Shown here: positions 8,306 to 16,536 of the stretch, piece by piece | Layout of the letters: the number at the start of each line of letters is the position of its first letter | Numbering within the stretch: the stretch's first letter is position 1 | Origin: Planctomycetota bacterium | GTDB lineage: Bacteria > Planctomycetota > SZUA-567 > H5-PLA8 | Assembly: GCA_027493525.1 (NCBI GenBank) | Contig: JAOSKN010000002.1 | Coordinates: 2,451,326 to 2,515,325, forward strand | Length of the DNA: 64,000 nt | Direction of reading: 5' to 3' | Position numbers and translations under genes: made by a program | Notes under the pieces: generated by a model | Databases searched by the model: none | The model's input: the letters and a program-made list of their open reading frames with translations, nothing else | What the model was told of the DNA's origin: nothing

Positions 8306-9055
8306 ATGCCCCTCGCGCGCAAGTACGGCATCATCTCGGATATCCACGCCAACTACGCCGCGCTCAAGGTGGCGCTGGATTACCTCCAGCAGGCCGGCGT
8401 GGACAAGCTGCTCTGCCTGGGCGACCTCGTCGGATACGGCGCGGAGCCCTTCGAGTGCATCCAGGCCATCAAGGACAAGCCCAACGTCTACTGCATCGCG
8501 GGGAACCACGACCGGCAGGTGATCGGCGAAAAGGACCCGCGGATGCGGAAGACCGCGACCAAGGTCCTCGAATGGACCGCCGACAACATCAGCCCGTCCA
8601 ACGCGCGCTACCTCAAGCAGTTGCCCCAGGGTCTGACCGTCGACGAGAGCTTCATCATGGTCCACGGCTCGCTCGTGGAACGCGACGCCTACATCCTGCA
8701 TCCGCCCGAGATCTCCAAGAACCTGCACTGCATGATCAACGACTTCGCGGGCATGAAGATCTGCTTCTTCGGCCACACGCACATCCCGATGCTGATCGGG
8801 ACGAAGGCCGTGATCATGGACTTGCGCGAGACCAAGAGCTTCCAGCTCGACCGCAACGACATCTACCTGATCAATCCCGGTTCGGTCGGGCAGCCGCGCG
8901 ATAAGTGCCCGCTCGCCGCCTTCGGCATCTTCGACGCCGAGCACTGGACCATGACCTTCGTGCGCCGGCCCTACGACATCCGCCAGGCCCAACGCGCGAT
9001 CATCGACAGCGGCCTGCCCGAGAAGTTCGCGCGCCGCCTCGCCGTCGGCGTCTGA
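8306..9055 (+). CDS. Calcineurin-like metallophosphoesterase
   Basis: 249 residues with every metal-binding motif of the YfcE/MJ0936-type phosphoesterases: ISDIHANYAAL (D-x-H), CLGDLVGYGAEP (GD), IAGNHDRQVIG (GNHD), VHGSL and FFGHTHIPML (GHxH), then LINPGSVGQPRD. These coordinate two divalent metals. Substrates in the family range from phosphodiesters to nucleotides, so the physiological one is unknown. The start is supported by alignment of KYGIISDIHAN to the family N-terminus. Confidence 0.9.
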   Translation: MPLARKYGIISDIHANYAALKVALDYLQQAGVDKLLCLGDLVGYGAEPFECIQAIKDKPNVYCIAGNHDRQVIGEKDPRMRKTATKVLEWTADNISPSNARYLKQLPQGLTVDESFIMVHGSLVERDAYILHPPEISKNLHCMINDFAGMKICFFGHTHIPMLIGTKAVIMDLRETKSFQLDRNDIYLINPGSVGQPRDKCPLAAFGIFDAEHWTMTFVRRPYDIRQAQRAIIDSGLPEKFARRLAVGV

Positions 9056-9286
9056 ATCCAATCCAGGTTGAGCGGGTGAACGAGGTACAGAGCCCTGAGA
9101 GGTTAGTCGGGCTGTGAGCGCAGAGGCCACCAGGCTCAGCGCGGCCCGGCGCTACGCACTCTTAGGTTTCTTTCGGCTTGGATCGCGCGTCGCGCGGATT
9201 CGTTCAGGCGCCGCCTCTGCCCCTCCTCGAGGCGGAGGTGAAACGGCTCAAGGCAAGGGCATTTAGCTCAGATAAGACCGCAGGCT
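9056..9286. other. Convergent intergenic region with a hairpin
   Basis: It separates a rightward and a leftward gene. Bases 9211-9217 (CCGCCTC) and 9229-9235 (GAGGCGG) can pair around an 11-base loop; there is no U-tract, so termination is only possible. A stretch resembling 'TTTAGCTCAGATAAGA' recalls a tRNA D-arm, but no cloverleaf can be drawn. Confidence 0.3.
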
Positions 9287-9818
9287 CTAAAGTTCTTCTT
9301 CATCCTCGCCAGCTTCGTCGTCCTTCTCTTCGGTCTCAGGCGCCTCTTCCTCGGACTCGTCGAGGTCCGCTTCGGCTTCCTCGACCTCTTCCATATCCGC
9401 TTCGGCTTCGAGGTCGGCGCGGATCGGATCCTGTTCCTTGCGCATCGAGGCGTGGCGGAACTTGATCAGGCTGAGGCGATCGGCGGGCGTCGCGTCGCCG
9501 GCGGTCGCTAAAGCGGCCTTTTTCGGCATCGGTCGCGGCGGCGGACTGGGGCGCGTGCGCGGCCTTGGCCTTGGCGGCGGCGGTTTCCGGGTTGGAGCGG
9601 GATCGGGTTTTCAAGGGGGTCTTGTTCTCGCTTTGGGCCGCCGGCGTTTTGCGGGCCGGAGGTTTAGGTGCCGTTGGCTTCGCCGCTTTCCTGGGCGGCG
9701 CGGGTTTCTTGCGTGACGTGCGATGTTTCGAGGCGGCCTTCTTGCGCGCCGGCTGCTTCGTGGCGCGCTTCGCGGGGGCGGCCTTCTTCTTAGCCTTGGA
9801 CTTGCGCTTGGCGGGCAA
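9287..9818 (-). pseudogene. Lys/Ala-rich protein with acidic tail, reading frame broken in an A-run
   Basis: Two overlapping frames look like one gene. The first starts at a TTG (9818) with an AGGAG site before it and encodes a histone-H1-like N-terminus, LPAKRKSKAKKKAAPAKRAT, rich in Lys, Ala and Pro. The second supplies LSLIKFRHASMRKEQDP and a strongly acidic end (EEVEEAEADLDESEEE to EDEEEL). The span of 532 bases is one more than a multiple of three. Removing one A from the five-A run (plus-strand T-run 9519-9523) joins them smoothly as AEKAALATAGDATPADRL, giving about 176 residues. Alternatively, 9287-9529 could be a separate 80-residue gene starting at ATG 9529. Function is unknown; DNA binding is an inference from composition. 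Confidence 0.55.
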
Positions 9819-9873
9819 GGGCGTTCTCCTGTGCCGCGGACGCGCTCCCCCGCCGGATCGCGCCCAGTTCGTC

Positions 9874-10287
9874 CTACGTTCCGCGTTGGCGGTTCTGCTT
9901 GAACGCATCGAAATCGTCGAACCGCGCGCGCTTGTTGGCGGCCGGCGCGGCGGACGGCTGCGGACGATTGGCCGAAGGCGGCGCCTGCTGCCCCCGCGTC
10001 TCCGTCTCCAGCATCCGCATCGCCTCGCGCATCTTGACGATCGCTTCGTTCAGCGCCTCGCGGTACGCCTGATACTGCGGCAACTGCGCCACCTGGGGCG
10101 GTTCCTGGAGTTGCTGGAAGAGTGGATGCAGGGCCTTCAAATAGTCCATCCGCGCCTTCTCGTACATCGTCGCGCGGATCTGCTTCTCCGTTTCTTTCAG
10201 CTCCTCGGTTCGCTCCTCGATCTCGTTGCGCAGGATTTCCAACTGCTCGAACTTGCTCAGTTGCACGTCGATGGGTGGCAAGGCCAT
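9874..10287 (-). CDS. Coiled-coil hypothetical protein
   Basis: 137 residues from ATG 10287; another in-frame ATG at 10347 would add 20. Residues 6-60 form a predicted coiled coil (LSKFEQLEILRNEIEERTEE and onward), followed by a second helical segment with Gln-rich turns. The disordered tail is rich in Ala/Pro and ends RFDDFDAFKQNRQRGT. No recognised family. It is transcribed divergently from the cluster starting at 10524 and in the same direction as the Lys-rich gene 55 bases downstream. Confidence 0.6.
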   Translation of the reverse strand: MALPPIDVQLSKFEQLEILRNEIEERTEELKETEKQIRATMYEKARMDYLKALHPLFQQLQEPPQVAQLPQYQAYREALNEAIVKMREAMRMLETETRGQQAPPSANRPQPSAAPAANKRARFDDFDAFKQNRQRGT

Positions 10288-10451
10288 GGCTTCAATCCAC
10301 TTGCAGGAGAAGACCTCAAATCCTGCGTAGGTGTACCATCGTTCCACAAAACGTGCAACCGGCGGAGCGAAAATCGAGGCCCTGCAAGTTCAGCCTTGTC
10401 GTACCGGCCAATCTAACTCAGCCTGCCACAAGACCTTGGTTGGGAAGACCC

Positions 10452-10479
10452 TTGACGGATACGGAAGTGCCGGTATCAC
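10452..10479 (+). promoter_or_regulatory. Possible promoter of the 10.5-16.4 kb cluster
   Basis: TTGACG (10452-10457), 16 bp, TATCAC (10474-10479). The predicted start near 10486 lies 38 bases before the GTG of the next gene, which agrees with that start choice. The -10 match is mediocre. Confidence 0.4.
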
Positions 10480-10523
10480 AACTCTTGGAGCCGCCGCGAG
10501 ACCTACGCATAAGGGAAGCCTGC

Positions 10524-11009
10524 GTGCGCGATTATCTCTTCGCCGCCATACGTTATGTTCTGCTCGTGGGCTCCGTATTGGCCGTCTTCTGGCTGATCAA
10601 GTGGCACAATCGAGTCAAGATCCCCACGGGCGCCGGGTACATGGAACCGGAATACCCGCCAGGCAATTACAGTCTCAAGGCGGATTACAAGAAGGCTTCC
10701 GACCTCCTGCCGGGAACCGCGGTGGCCTTCTACATGCCGGATCCCGGTCAGGAAGTGCGCCTGGCTTGGGTGATCGCGCACGAAGGGCAGACCATCTCGA
10801 TCGAGCCGAAGAAGGGAGAGCGCCGGAAGTACGTCGTCAAAGTGAATAAACAGGAGGCTGCGGTGCAACCCATCACCGGGTTGAGCGCGGCGCTGCCCGA
10901 GATCGTCGTGCCCAAGGATTGCGTCTTCCTGCTGGCCAACCAGGCCGGCATCGATTCGCTGAAGTACGGCCCGATCCCTCTGCGCCTGATCAAGGGACGC
11001 CTGAACTGA
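10524..11009 (+). CDS. Signal-peptidase-I-like (S26) membrane protein, apparently inactive
   Basis: 161 residues from GTG 10524, chosen because AAGGGAA precedes it by a few bases. One N-terminal membrane helix (residues 7-24) is followed by a beta-rich domain whose elements follow signal peptidase I order: TGAGYMEPEYPPGNYSL (where SxSMxPT is expected), LLPGTAVAFYMPDP, LAWVIAHEGQTISIE (where KRVxGxPGD is expected), VVPKDCVFLLANQAGIDSLK and YGPIPLRLIKGRLN (compare VPxGxxFxxGDNxxxSxDSR, GxVP, IxG). The catalytic Ser is replaced by Tyr and the Lys-Arg pair is lost. So I infer a non-catalytic paralogue, perhaps a structural subunit. First gene of a co-directional cluster; 18 bases to the TPR gene. 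Confidence 0.65.
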   Translation: MRDYLFAAIRYVLLVGSVLAVFWLIKWHNRVKIPTGAGYMEPEYPPGNYSLKADYKKASDLLPGTAVAFYMPDPGQEVRLAWVIAHEGQTISIEPKKGERRKYVVKVNKQEAAVQPITGLSAALPEIVVPKDCVFLLANQAGIDSLKYGPIPLRLIKGRLN

Positions 11010-11027
11010 ACCGCCCCGGGGTCGCCC

Positions 11028-13142
11028 ATGAAGATCGGCTCCTTGGACGTGACCATTCCTTCGCTGGTGTACGCGGCCCTGGTCGTCGTGCTCGGCGTGG
11101 TCAATTTCAAGCTCTACGAGTCCAAAGTCGGCGCGCGCGCGCAGGGACGCCGGATCCATGCGCTCCAGATGAAACTGGCCGACGGCAATCCGCAGAGCTA
11201 CCAGGAAGGCGCCGAACTGAGCCGTGAGATTCTGGCGGCCGAGCCGCGCTGCGTGCCCGCGCATCTCTGGCTCGCCACGTTTCTCTATCTCCAGCAGAAG
11301 TACGAAGAAGCGCAGGAGGAATACGAAGTAGCGGCCGAAATGGAGGCGGCCAGCGCGGAGCAGCGCGCCGAAGCCTGGAGCGGCGCCGCATGCGCGGTCT
11401 TTGCGCGATTGGGCGAGGACCGGCGCGAAGCGGGAATCGAGGAAGCCGGCAAGCGCATCGCGAAGGCCCTCCAGGCCAAGGACGACCACCCGGACGCGCT
11501 GGTCGCGCAGGGCATCCTGGACCTGTGGAAAAACGAGGACGGTTCCTCCGACAAGGCGCTAAAAACCTTCGAAACGGTCCTGGCGGGCAAAGCGCAGCCC
11601 TCGATTCATGGCGCGGCAGCGCTGCACAATGCCCGGGGCGTGGCACTCTCGCGCAAGGGCCAGGGCGCCATGGCCGATGCGGCGTTCGTGGCCGCGGAGT
11701 TCGTCAAGCCCGAGTGGAAGGCCCCCGAGGAGAACCGGCGCCTCTCGGTCATCACGAGCCTGATGGAGCCGGATATGCCCCTCGACCGGCGCCAGGCGCT
11801 GATCGACAAGTACATCGCCCATACCAAGGATTTCGGCTCCCAGGAAGGCCTGGTGATGAACGCCTTGGCCGTGGGTCTCTGGCAGACCAAGAAAGATCTG
11901 AAGACGCGCGATTACGTCGAGAAGGCCTATCCCAAGGCGCTCAAGCTGCTCCGTTCGGCGGTCCAGAAGTATCCCAAGGACCCGCAGGGCTACTGGAACA
12001 TCGCCGGGCTGTTGCAGGACCGCATCTGGGGCGACGTTCGCGACGCCGAGGATTCCGGCCTGATGGGGCGGGTTGCCGAGGACCTGCGCGATCCCGATTA
12101 CTACCGGCAAGGCTCCGAGCGCCGCAACCTCTCCGCCGAAGAGGTGGGCGTGATCAACGACCTCAAAGGCCTCTCGCGGCAACTGGGCGATATTCTCGGC
12201 ACGCTCCTGGAAAAGGTGAAGCTCAAGCCCGAAAAGCGGCTGCGGGCCGAGAAACTGATGTTCTCGGCGCTGGAGCTCCAACTGGTCTGCGAAGCCACGA
12301 GCACCGACCGTTCGCGAATCGAGAAGCCCATTCGCGCGCAGGCCGACGCGCTTCTCGAGCACGCCGAACAGGATGCCGAGGCGGTGCGGATCGTGGGCTT
12401 CTACGAACTTGGCCAAGGCAGATACCAGACCGCCTTGCGCCACCTCCGCAAGGCCCAGGAACTGGGCGCCAAGGGGCCCGATGTGGCGGCTTTCGTGGAG
12501 CAGCTTTCCCGGCCGCCGGTGTTCATGAACATTAGGCCGCGCAAGGGCCACTGGTTCGGCGCCCGTCCGCTCGTCTCGGCGACCGTGCTGGCCGCCAGTT
12601 GCCCGGGCCCCGTCAAGCTCGAGCTTACCTACGACGGGAAACCTCAGAACGCCGCGGTCAAGTACGGGACGCAGATCGTGTTCTATCCGGAGGATTCGCT
12701 CCTCACCGACGGGTCCCACGAGGTCCGGATCGACGGCGAGGACGCCGCGGGGAATGCGGCCCAGCACGCCTTCAAGGTCTATGTCGACCGCCAGCCCCCG
12801 ACCGGTTCGGCGACCCTGCAGGAAGGCGCGAACCTGCCCCGGCCGGTCTTCAAGGTCGTCCTGGCCGACGCCGGCGTCGGCGTGGACCTGACCTCGGTGC
12901 GTGTCACGCTGAAGTCGATGAGCCCCAAGTCCACGCCGATCAACGCGGACCTGGTCCGCAACGGGGCTTACGAAAAGGACCAGCCGGGCGCCAAGGCCAA
13001 GGACGGCGAACGCCTTCCCGGCGAATCGTTCCTCGTCGCTTCGTACCAGGATCTGGCCCCCGGAGCGTATGGGCTGAAGATCGTCTTCTCCGATCTGGCC
13101 GGCAACGACCGCACGGTGGACGCGCCGTTCAATTTTGAATAG
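11028..13142 (+). CDS. Membrane-anchored TPR protein with C-terminal Ig-like domains
   Basis: 704 residues. A membrane helix occupies residues 10-27 (LVYAALVVVLGVVNF). Residues about 45-490 are helical repeats of the TPR/SEL type, for example YQEGAELSREILAAEPRCVP, HPDALVAQGILDL, YPKDPQGYWNIAGLL and YQTALRHLRKAQELGAKGP. From about residue 500 the sequence becomes beta-rich: RPLVSATVLAASCPGPVKLEL, DGSHEVRIDGEDAAGNAAQH and YGLKIVFSDLAGNDRTVDAP resemble two Ig-like (Big/FN3) domains of extracytoplasmic proteins. It probably projects from the membrane and binds partners. Sits 18 bases after the S26-like gene and 14 before the toroid gene. Confidence 0.75.
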   Translation: MKIGSLDVTIPSLVYAALVVVLGVVNFKLYESKVGARAQGRRIHALQMKLADGNPQSYQEGAELSREILAAEPRCVPAHLWLATFLYLQQKYEEAQEEYEVAAEMEAASAEQRAEAWSGAACAVFARLGEDRREAGIEEAGKRIAKALQAKDDHPDALVAQGILDLWKNEDGSSDKALKTFETVLAGKAQPSIHGAAALHNARGVALSRKGQGAMADAAFVAAEFVKPEWKAPEENRRLSVITSLMEPDMPLDRRQALIDKYIAHTKDFGSQEGLVMNALAVGLWQTKKDLKTRDYVEKAYPKALKLLRSAVQKYPKDPQGYWNIAGLLQDRIWGDVRDAEDSGLMGRVAEDLRDPDYYRQGSERRNLSAEEVGVINDLKGLSRQLGDILGTLLEKVKLKPEKRLRAEKLMFSALELQLVCEATSTDRSRIEKPIRAQADALLEHAEQDAEAVRIVGFYELGQGRYQTALRHLRKAQELGAKGPDVAAFVEQLSRPPVFMNIRPRKGHWFGARPLVSATVLAASCPGPVKLELTYDGKPQNAAVKYGTQIVFYPEDSLLTDGSHEVRIDGEDAAGNAAQHAFKVYVDRQPPTGSATLQEGANLPRPVFKVVLADAGVGVDLTSVRVTLKSMSPKSTPINADLVRNGAYEKDQPGAKAKDGERLPGESFLVASYQDLAPGAYGLKIVFSDLAGNDRTVDAPFNFE

Positions 13143-13156
13143 GAGCCGCCCGTTCG

Positions 13157-14614
13157 ATGAAGTGCCCGCATTGCCAGGGAGAGGTCACGATCAACCACGA
13201 GTTCTGCCCGCACTGCGGGCAGCGCATCACCTTGGCGTTCGACCAGATCGCGCAGTCGGTGCACGTCGACGCCGCCTACCGGCGCGGGCGGCAGGTCGAG
13301 CAGGCGTTGCGCTATATGATCGTCGCGCTCATCTTCTCGGCGGCGGTAATCACGGGCTTCAACCATCTCTGGGACCGCGAGCTGGAATTCGGCGGCGCCG
13401 ACCTCCCGGCGCCTGAAGCGCCGCCCGCGGACCTGGGCGAAACGGCCAGCTTGGTTCAGCCCTACCGGGACACTTTCAAGCCGCCCCAGGCGCCGCCTTC
13501 TCCACCGCAGGCCTTCGCGCACCGCTTTCTTCCGCTGCGCGATCAGATCCGGAGCCGAAACGGCGCGCGCCCCGAGGTCGCCGATGCCATCGACAACGCG
13601 CTGCGCTTCCTGGTCCGCTCTCAGGAAAAGGACGGCTTCTGGGATGTCGACGTCCCGGCCCTGCGCGTCGATAAGGCCCGCGACGAATCCTTCCATTTCA
13701 AGTGGGGCAAGGTCGGCGTGACGGCGCTCTGCGTCATGGCCTTTCTGGGCGAGGGCCACGCCTGGTTCCCCGATCCCAAGGGCCAGGTTTCGAAGTATGG
13801 CTCCAACGTCCAGCGCGCAGTCAGGTGGCTCACCTCGATCCAGGATTCCGTCAACGGCCGGTTCGGGCCTCCCGAAGGCAATTTCATGTACAACCACGGG
13901 CTGGCGACCATCGCCCTCAGCGAGGCGGCGGGGATGAGCGGCGACCTCAACCTCCGCAAGGCCGCCCAGCTCGGCGTAAACCTCATCGAGCGGACCCAAG
14001 GACCCTCCGGCGGCTGGGGCTATAAGGACCAGGTCTCCGAGCGGCAGGACACCTCGGTCACGTCCTGGCAGGTCCAGGCGCTGCTGGCCGCGCGCGAGGC
14101 CGGGCTGAAGGTCAACCCCGAAGTCCTGGCCAAAGCGCTCGCCTATTACCAGGAAGCGACTGACGCCAAGACCGGCGTGGTGATGTACGACTTCACCGAC
14201 CGCCAGGTGCGCCCGGATCTCTACGGCGTGGCCCTGATGATCCGGCTGTACCTGGAAGAGCCGCCCTCCACGCCCGAGATCCGGCTCCTGGCCCGCAAGT
14301 CCGTCGAGTACCTGCCCGTGGTCAAGAAAGACTGGGGCCGCAGTTGGCGCGAGGGCAAGGTGGCGGGGGTGGACGACAACGACCGCGCGCTGAATTTCGA
14401 CCCGTATCGCTGGTACTTCGCCAGCCATGGGTTGTTCTTCTACGGCGGCGAACCCTGGTCCACCTACCAGCAGTCCTTGCAGCGGGCGGTGTTGGGTCTG
14501 CAGGACGCCGACGGCGCCTGGCGCGCCAACGACATCTGGAGCGTCAAGGCGGGCATCAACTACTCGACCGCGTTGTGCGTGCTGACCCTCCAGGCGTTTC
14601 ATCGGATTCAGTGA
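13157..14614 (+). CDS. Zinc-ribbon, membrane-anchored alpha/alpha-toroid protein (prenyltransferase/squalene-oxidase repeats)
   Basis: 485 residues. Residues 1-17 form a zinc ribbon (MKCPHCQGEV and FCPHCGQR). A membrane helix lies near residues 50-68. From about residue 135 come toroid repeats typical of the squalene cyclase/prenyltransferase superfamily: ALRFLVRSQEKDGFWD, AVRWLTSIQDSVNGRFG, GVNLIERTQGPSGGWGY and SLQRAVLGLQDADGAWRAND (QW-like G-x-W/F ends). The DxDD acid motif of class II cyclases was not found, so hopanoid synthesis is unlikely. Planctomycetes carry many such proteins of unknown role. Cluster context suggests an envelope function. Confidence 0.72.
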   Translation: MKCPHCQGEVTINHEFCPHCGQRITLAFDQIAQSVHVDAAYRRGRQVEQALRYMIVALIFSAAVITGFNHLWDRELEFGGADLPAPEAPPADLGETASLVQPYRDTFKPPQAPPSPPQAFAHRFLPLRDQIRSRNGARPEVADAIDNALRFLVRSQEKDGFWDVDVPALRVDKARDESFHFKWGKVGVTALCVMAFLGEGHAWFPDPKGQVSKYGSNVQRAVRWLTSIQDSVNGRFGPPEGNFMYNHGLATIALSEAAGMSGDLNLRKAAQLGVNLIERTQGPSGGWGYKDQVSERQDTSVTSWQVQALLAAREAGLKVNPEVLAKALAYYQEATDAKTGVVMYDFTDRQVRPDLYGVALMIRLYLEEPPSTPEIRLLARKSVEYLPVVKKDWGRSWREGKVAGVDDNDRALNFDPYRWYFASHGLFFYGGEPWSTYQQSLQRAVLGLQDADGAWRANDIWSVKAGINYSTALCVLTLQAFHRIQ

Positions 14615-14658
14615 CCCCCGCCGCGGTGTACGCGGGAGGGGGGCGGGCGGAGCGCGAG

Positions 14659-15585
14659 ATGAGCGACAAGAGCATCGACCAGGACGAAGGGCTGGGGCCG
14701 GACGACGAAGAGTCCCTGGTCCCGCACCTGGGCGGCGACGCCGGCGCGCTGTCTCCCAGCGAGTCCACCATCGTCGCGGTGCCCGTGCTGGAGGACGAGG
14801 AAGACGACGAGGATCTCGAAGCCCAGGCCCTGGGCGCCGGCGGGCGGCTCGATCGCCAGGTGGTCGTCCGCGCTCAAGGCGTGCGCCGCGTTTACAAGAT
14901 GGGGTCCCAGGAGGTCCACGCGCTGCGCGGGGTGGACCTGGAGATCTACACGGGCGAGTACCTCTCGATCATGGGCCCCTCGGGCTCGGGCAAGTCGACC
15001 TTCTTCAACATGATCGGCGGGCTGGACAAGCCTTCGGCGGGCAAGGTGTTCATCGACGAGGTGGACATCGCCGCGCTGGATCCCTACGAGCTGGCCTGGC
15101 TGCGCTGCCGGAAGATCGGCTACATCTTCCAGAGCTTTAACATCATCCCGGTCATGACCGCGCTCGAGAACGTGACGTTGCCGATGGTCTTCGCGGGGCT
15201 GAGCGGCGACGAGGCTCGCGACAGGGGCGCCGAACTGCTGGAACTCGTCGGCCTGGGCACGCGCGTTCACCACAAGCCCTTCGAGTTGTCCGGCGGGCAG
15301 CAGCAGCGCGTGGCCATCGCGCGCTCCCTGGCCAACAACCCGGCCATCGTGCTGGCCGACGAACCCACCGGCAACCTGGACCTCAAGACCGGGACGGAGA
15401 TCATCGAGCTGCTGGAGCGGCTCAAGGAAGAGCGCGGCGTCACGATCATCAGCGCCACGCACGACCATAAGATGCTGCGCGCCTCCGACCGCGTCGTCTG
15501 GATCCGCGACGGGCAGGTGGACAAGATCGAACTGCGCGAGAACCTGGACATCAAGGTCGGCACCATCGCCGGCGAAGAGGAGTAA
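14659..15585 (+). CDS. ABC transporter ATP-binding protein, LolD/MacB type, with acidic N-terminal extension
   Basis: 308 residues from ATG 14659. The first ~70 residues are an acidic, low-complexity extension (DEEDDEDLEAQALGAGG) absent from LolD. The ATPase domain has Walker A GPSGSGKST, Q-loop IGYIFQSFNI, signature LSGGQQQR, Walker B VLADEPTGNLD and switch His in SATHDHKML. The C-terminus runs VWIRDGQVDKIEL. The DPYELAWLRCRKIG stretch matches the LolD/FtsE/MacB class, whose members power lipoprotein release or peptide/macrolide export with FtsX-like permeases. No permease is encoded in this window. Followed after 7 bases by a close paralogue. Confidence 0.88.
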   Translation: MSDKSIDQDEGLGPDDEESLVPHLGGDAGALSPSESTIVAVPVLEDEEDDEDLEAQALGAGGRLDRQVVVRAQGVRRVYKMGSQEVHALRGVDLEIYTGEYLSIMGPSGSGKSTFFNMIGGLDKPSAGKVFIDEVDIAALDPYELAWLRCRKIGYIFQSFNIIPVMTALENVTLPMVFAGLSGDEARDRGAELLELVGLGTRVHHKPFELSGGQQQRVAIARSLANNPAIVLADEPTGNLDLKTGTEIIELLERLKEERGVTIISATHDHKMLRASDRVVWIRDGQVDKIELRENLDIKVGTIAGEEE

Positions 15586-15592
15586 GCGACCC

Positions 15593-16369
15593 TTGAGCGA
15601 GACGCAGGCCCGGCCCGCTTCCGAACGCGCCCGCCCGCGCGACGAGGTCATCGTCCGCACCGAGGGCGTCACCAAGATCTACCGCATGGGCGACAGCGAG
15701 GTGCACGCGCTGCGCGGCGTGGACCTGGACATCTACAAGGGCGAGTACCTCTCGATCATGGGCCCCTCCGGCTCCGGGAAGTCCACCCTCTTCAACATGG
15801 TCGGAGGGCTCGACAAGCCCTCCGAAGGCCGCGTCTTCATCACCGGCGCCGACGTCGCGAAGCTCGACGCGCTTCAGCTCGCCTGGCTGCGCTGCCGCAA
15901 GATCGGGTACATCTTCCAGACCTACAACATCCTCGAGGTCATGACCGCGCTGGAGAACGTGACCCTGCCGATGGTCTTCGCCGGGGTGGAGACGGCCGAG
16001 GCGAAAGAACGCGGGATGGAACTGCTCAAGACCGTCGGGCTGGGGGAGCGCTGGGACCACCGGCCCTACCAGCTTTCCGGCGGGCAGCAGCAGCGCGTGG
16101 CCATCGCGCGCGCGCTGGCCAACGACCCCGAGATCATCCTGGCCGACGAGCCCACCGCCAACCTGGACACCCGAACCGGCGCCGAGATCATCGACCTGAT
16201 GTCCAGCCTCAAGGCGCGCCGCCAGGTCACGGTCATCTCCGCGACCCACGACCACAAGATGCTCCAGGCCAGCGACCGCATCGTCTGGATCCGCGACGGC
16301 CGCATCGACAAGATCGAACTCGCCGAAAACCTGAACATCGAGGTCGGCAGCATCGACGGGCACCACTGA
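15593..16369 (+). CDS. Second ABC transporter ATP-binding protein, LolD/MacB type
   Basis: 258 residues from TTG 15593. It is strikingly similar along its whole ATPase domain to the gene before it: YLSIMGPSGSGKSTLFNM, AWLRCRKIGYIFQTYNI, VMTALENVTLPMVFAG, LSGGQQQRVAIARALAND, ADEPTANLD and ISATHDHKML, ending VWIRDGRIDKIELAENL. All catalytic motifs are intact. It lacks the acidic extension of its neighbour. The pair probably arose by tandem duplication and may form a heterodimeric ATPase; the membrane partner must lie elsewhere. Confidence 0.88.
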   Translation: MSETQARPASERARPRDEVIVRTEGVTKIYRMGDSEVHALRGVDLDIYKGEYLSIMGPSGSGKSTLFNMVGGLDKPSEGRVFITGADVAKLDALQLAWLRCRKIGYIFQTYNILEVMTALENVTLPMVFAGVETAEAKERGMELLKTVGLGERWDHRPYQLSGGQQQRVAIARALANDPEIILADEPTANLDTRTGAEIIDLMSSLKARRQVTVISATHDHKMLQASDRIVWIRDGRIDKIELAENLNIEVGSIDGHH

Positions 16370-16536
16370 GAATTGCGGGATCGCGGTATGCGGATTGAAC
16401 GGCTACGACCGGCATACGCTCGCCCGAGGCGCCGCCTGCAACCTGCTGCAGCTCTTCCGTTCCGCCATTCCGCAATCCGCAAACCGCGGTCCGAAATGGA
16501 GACCTGCGTGCGCGGGCCGAACTGGAGGCGCGCCAT

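Noticed and set aside
9240..9290. TTTAGCTCAGATAAGA, reminiscent of a tRNA D-arm
   Set aside because: No matching anticodon or T stem at the right distances.
13157..14614. Squalene-hopene cyclase
   Set aside because: Toroid repeats are present, but no DxDD motif is visible, the length is short, and it has a zinc ribbon and membrane anchor.
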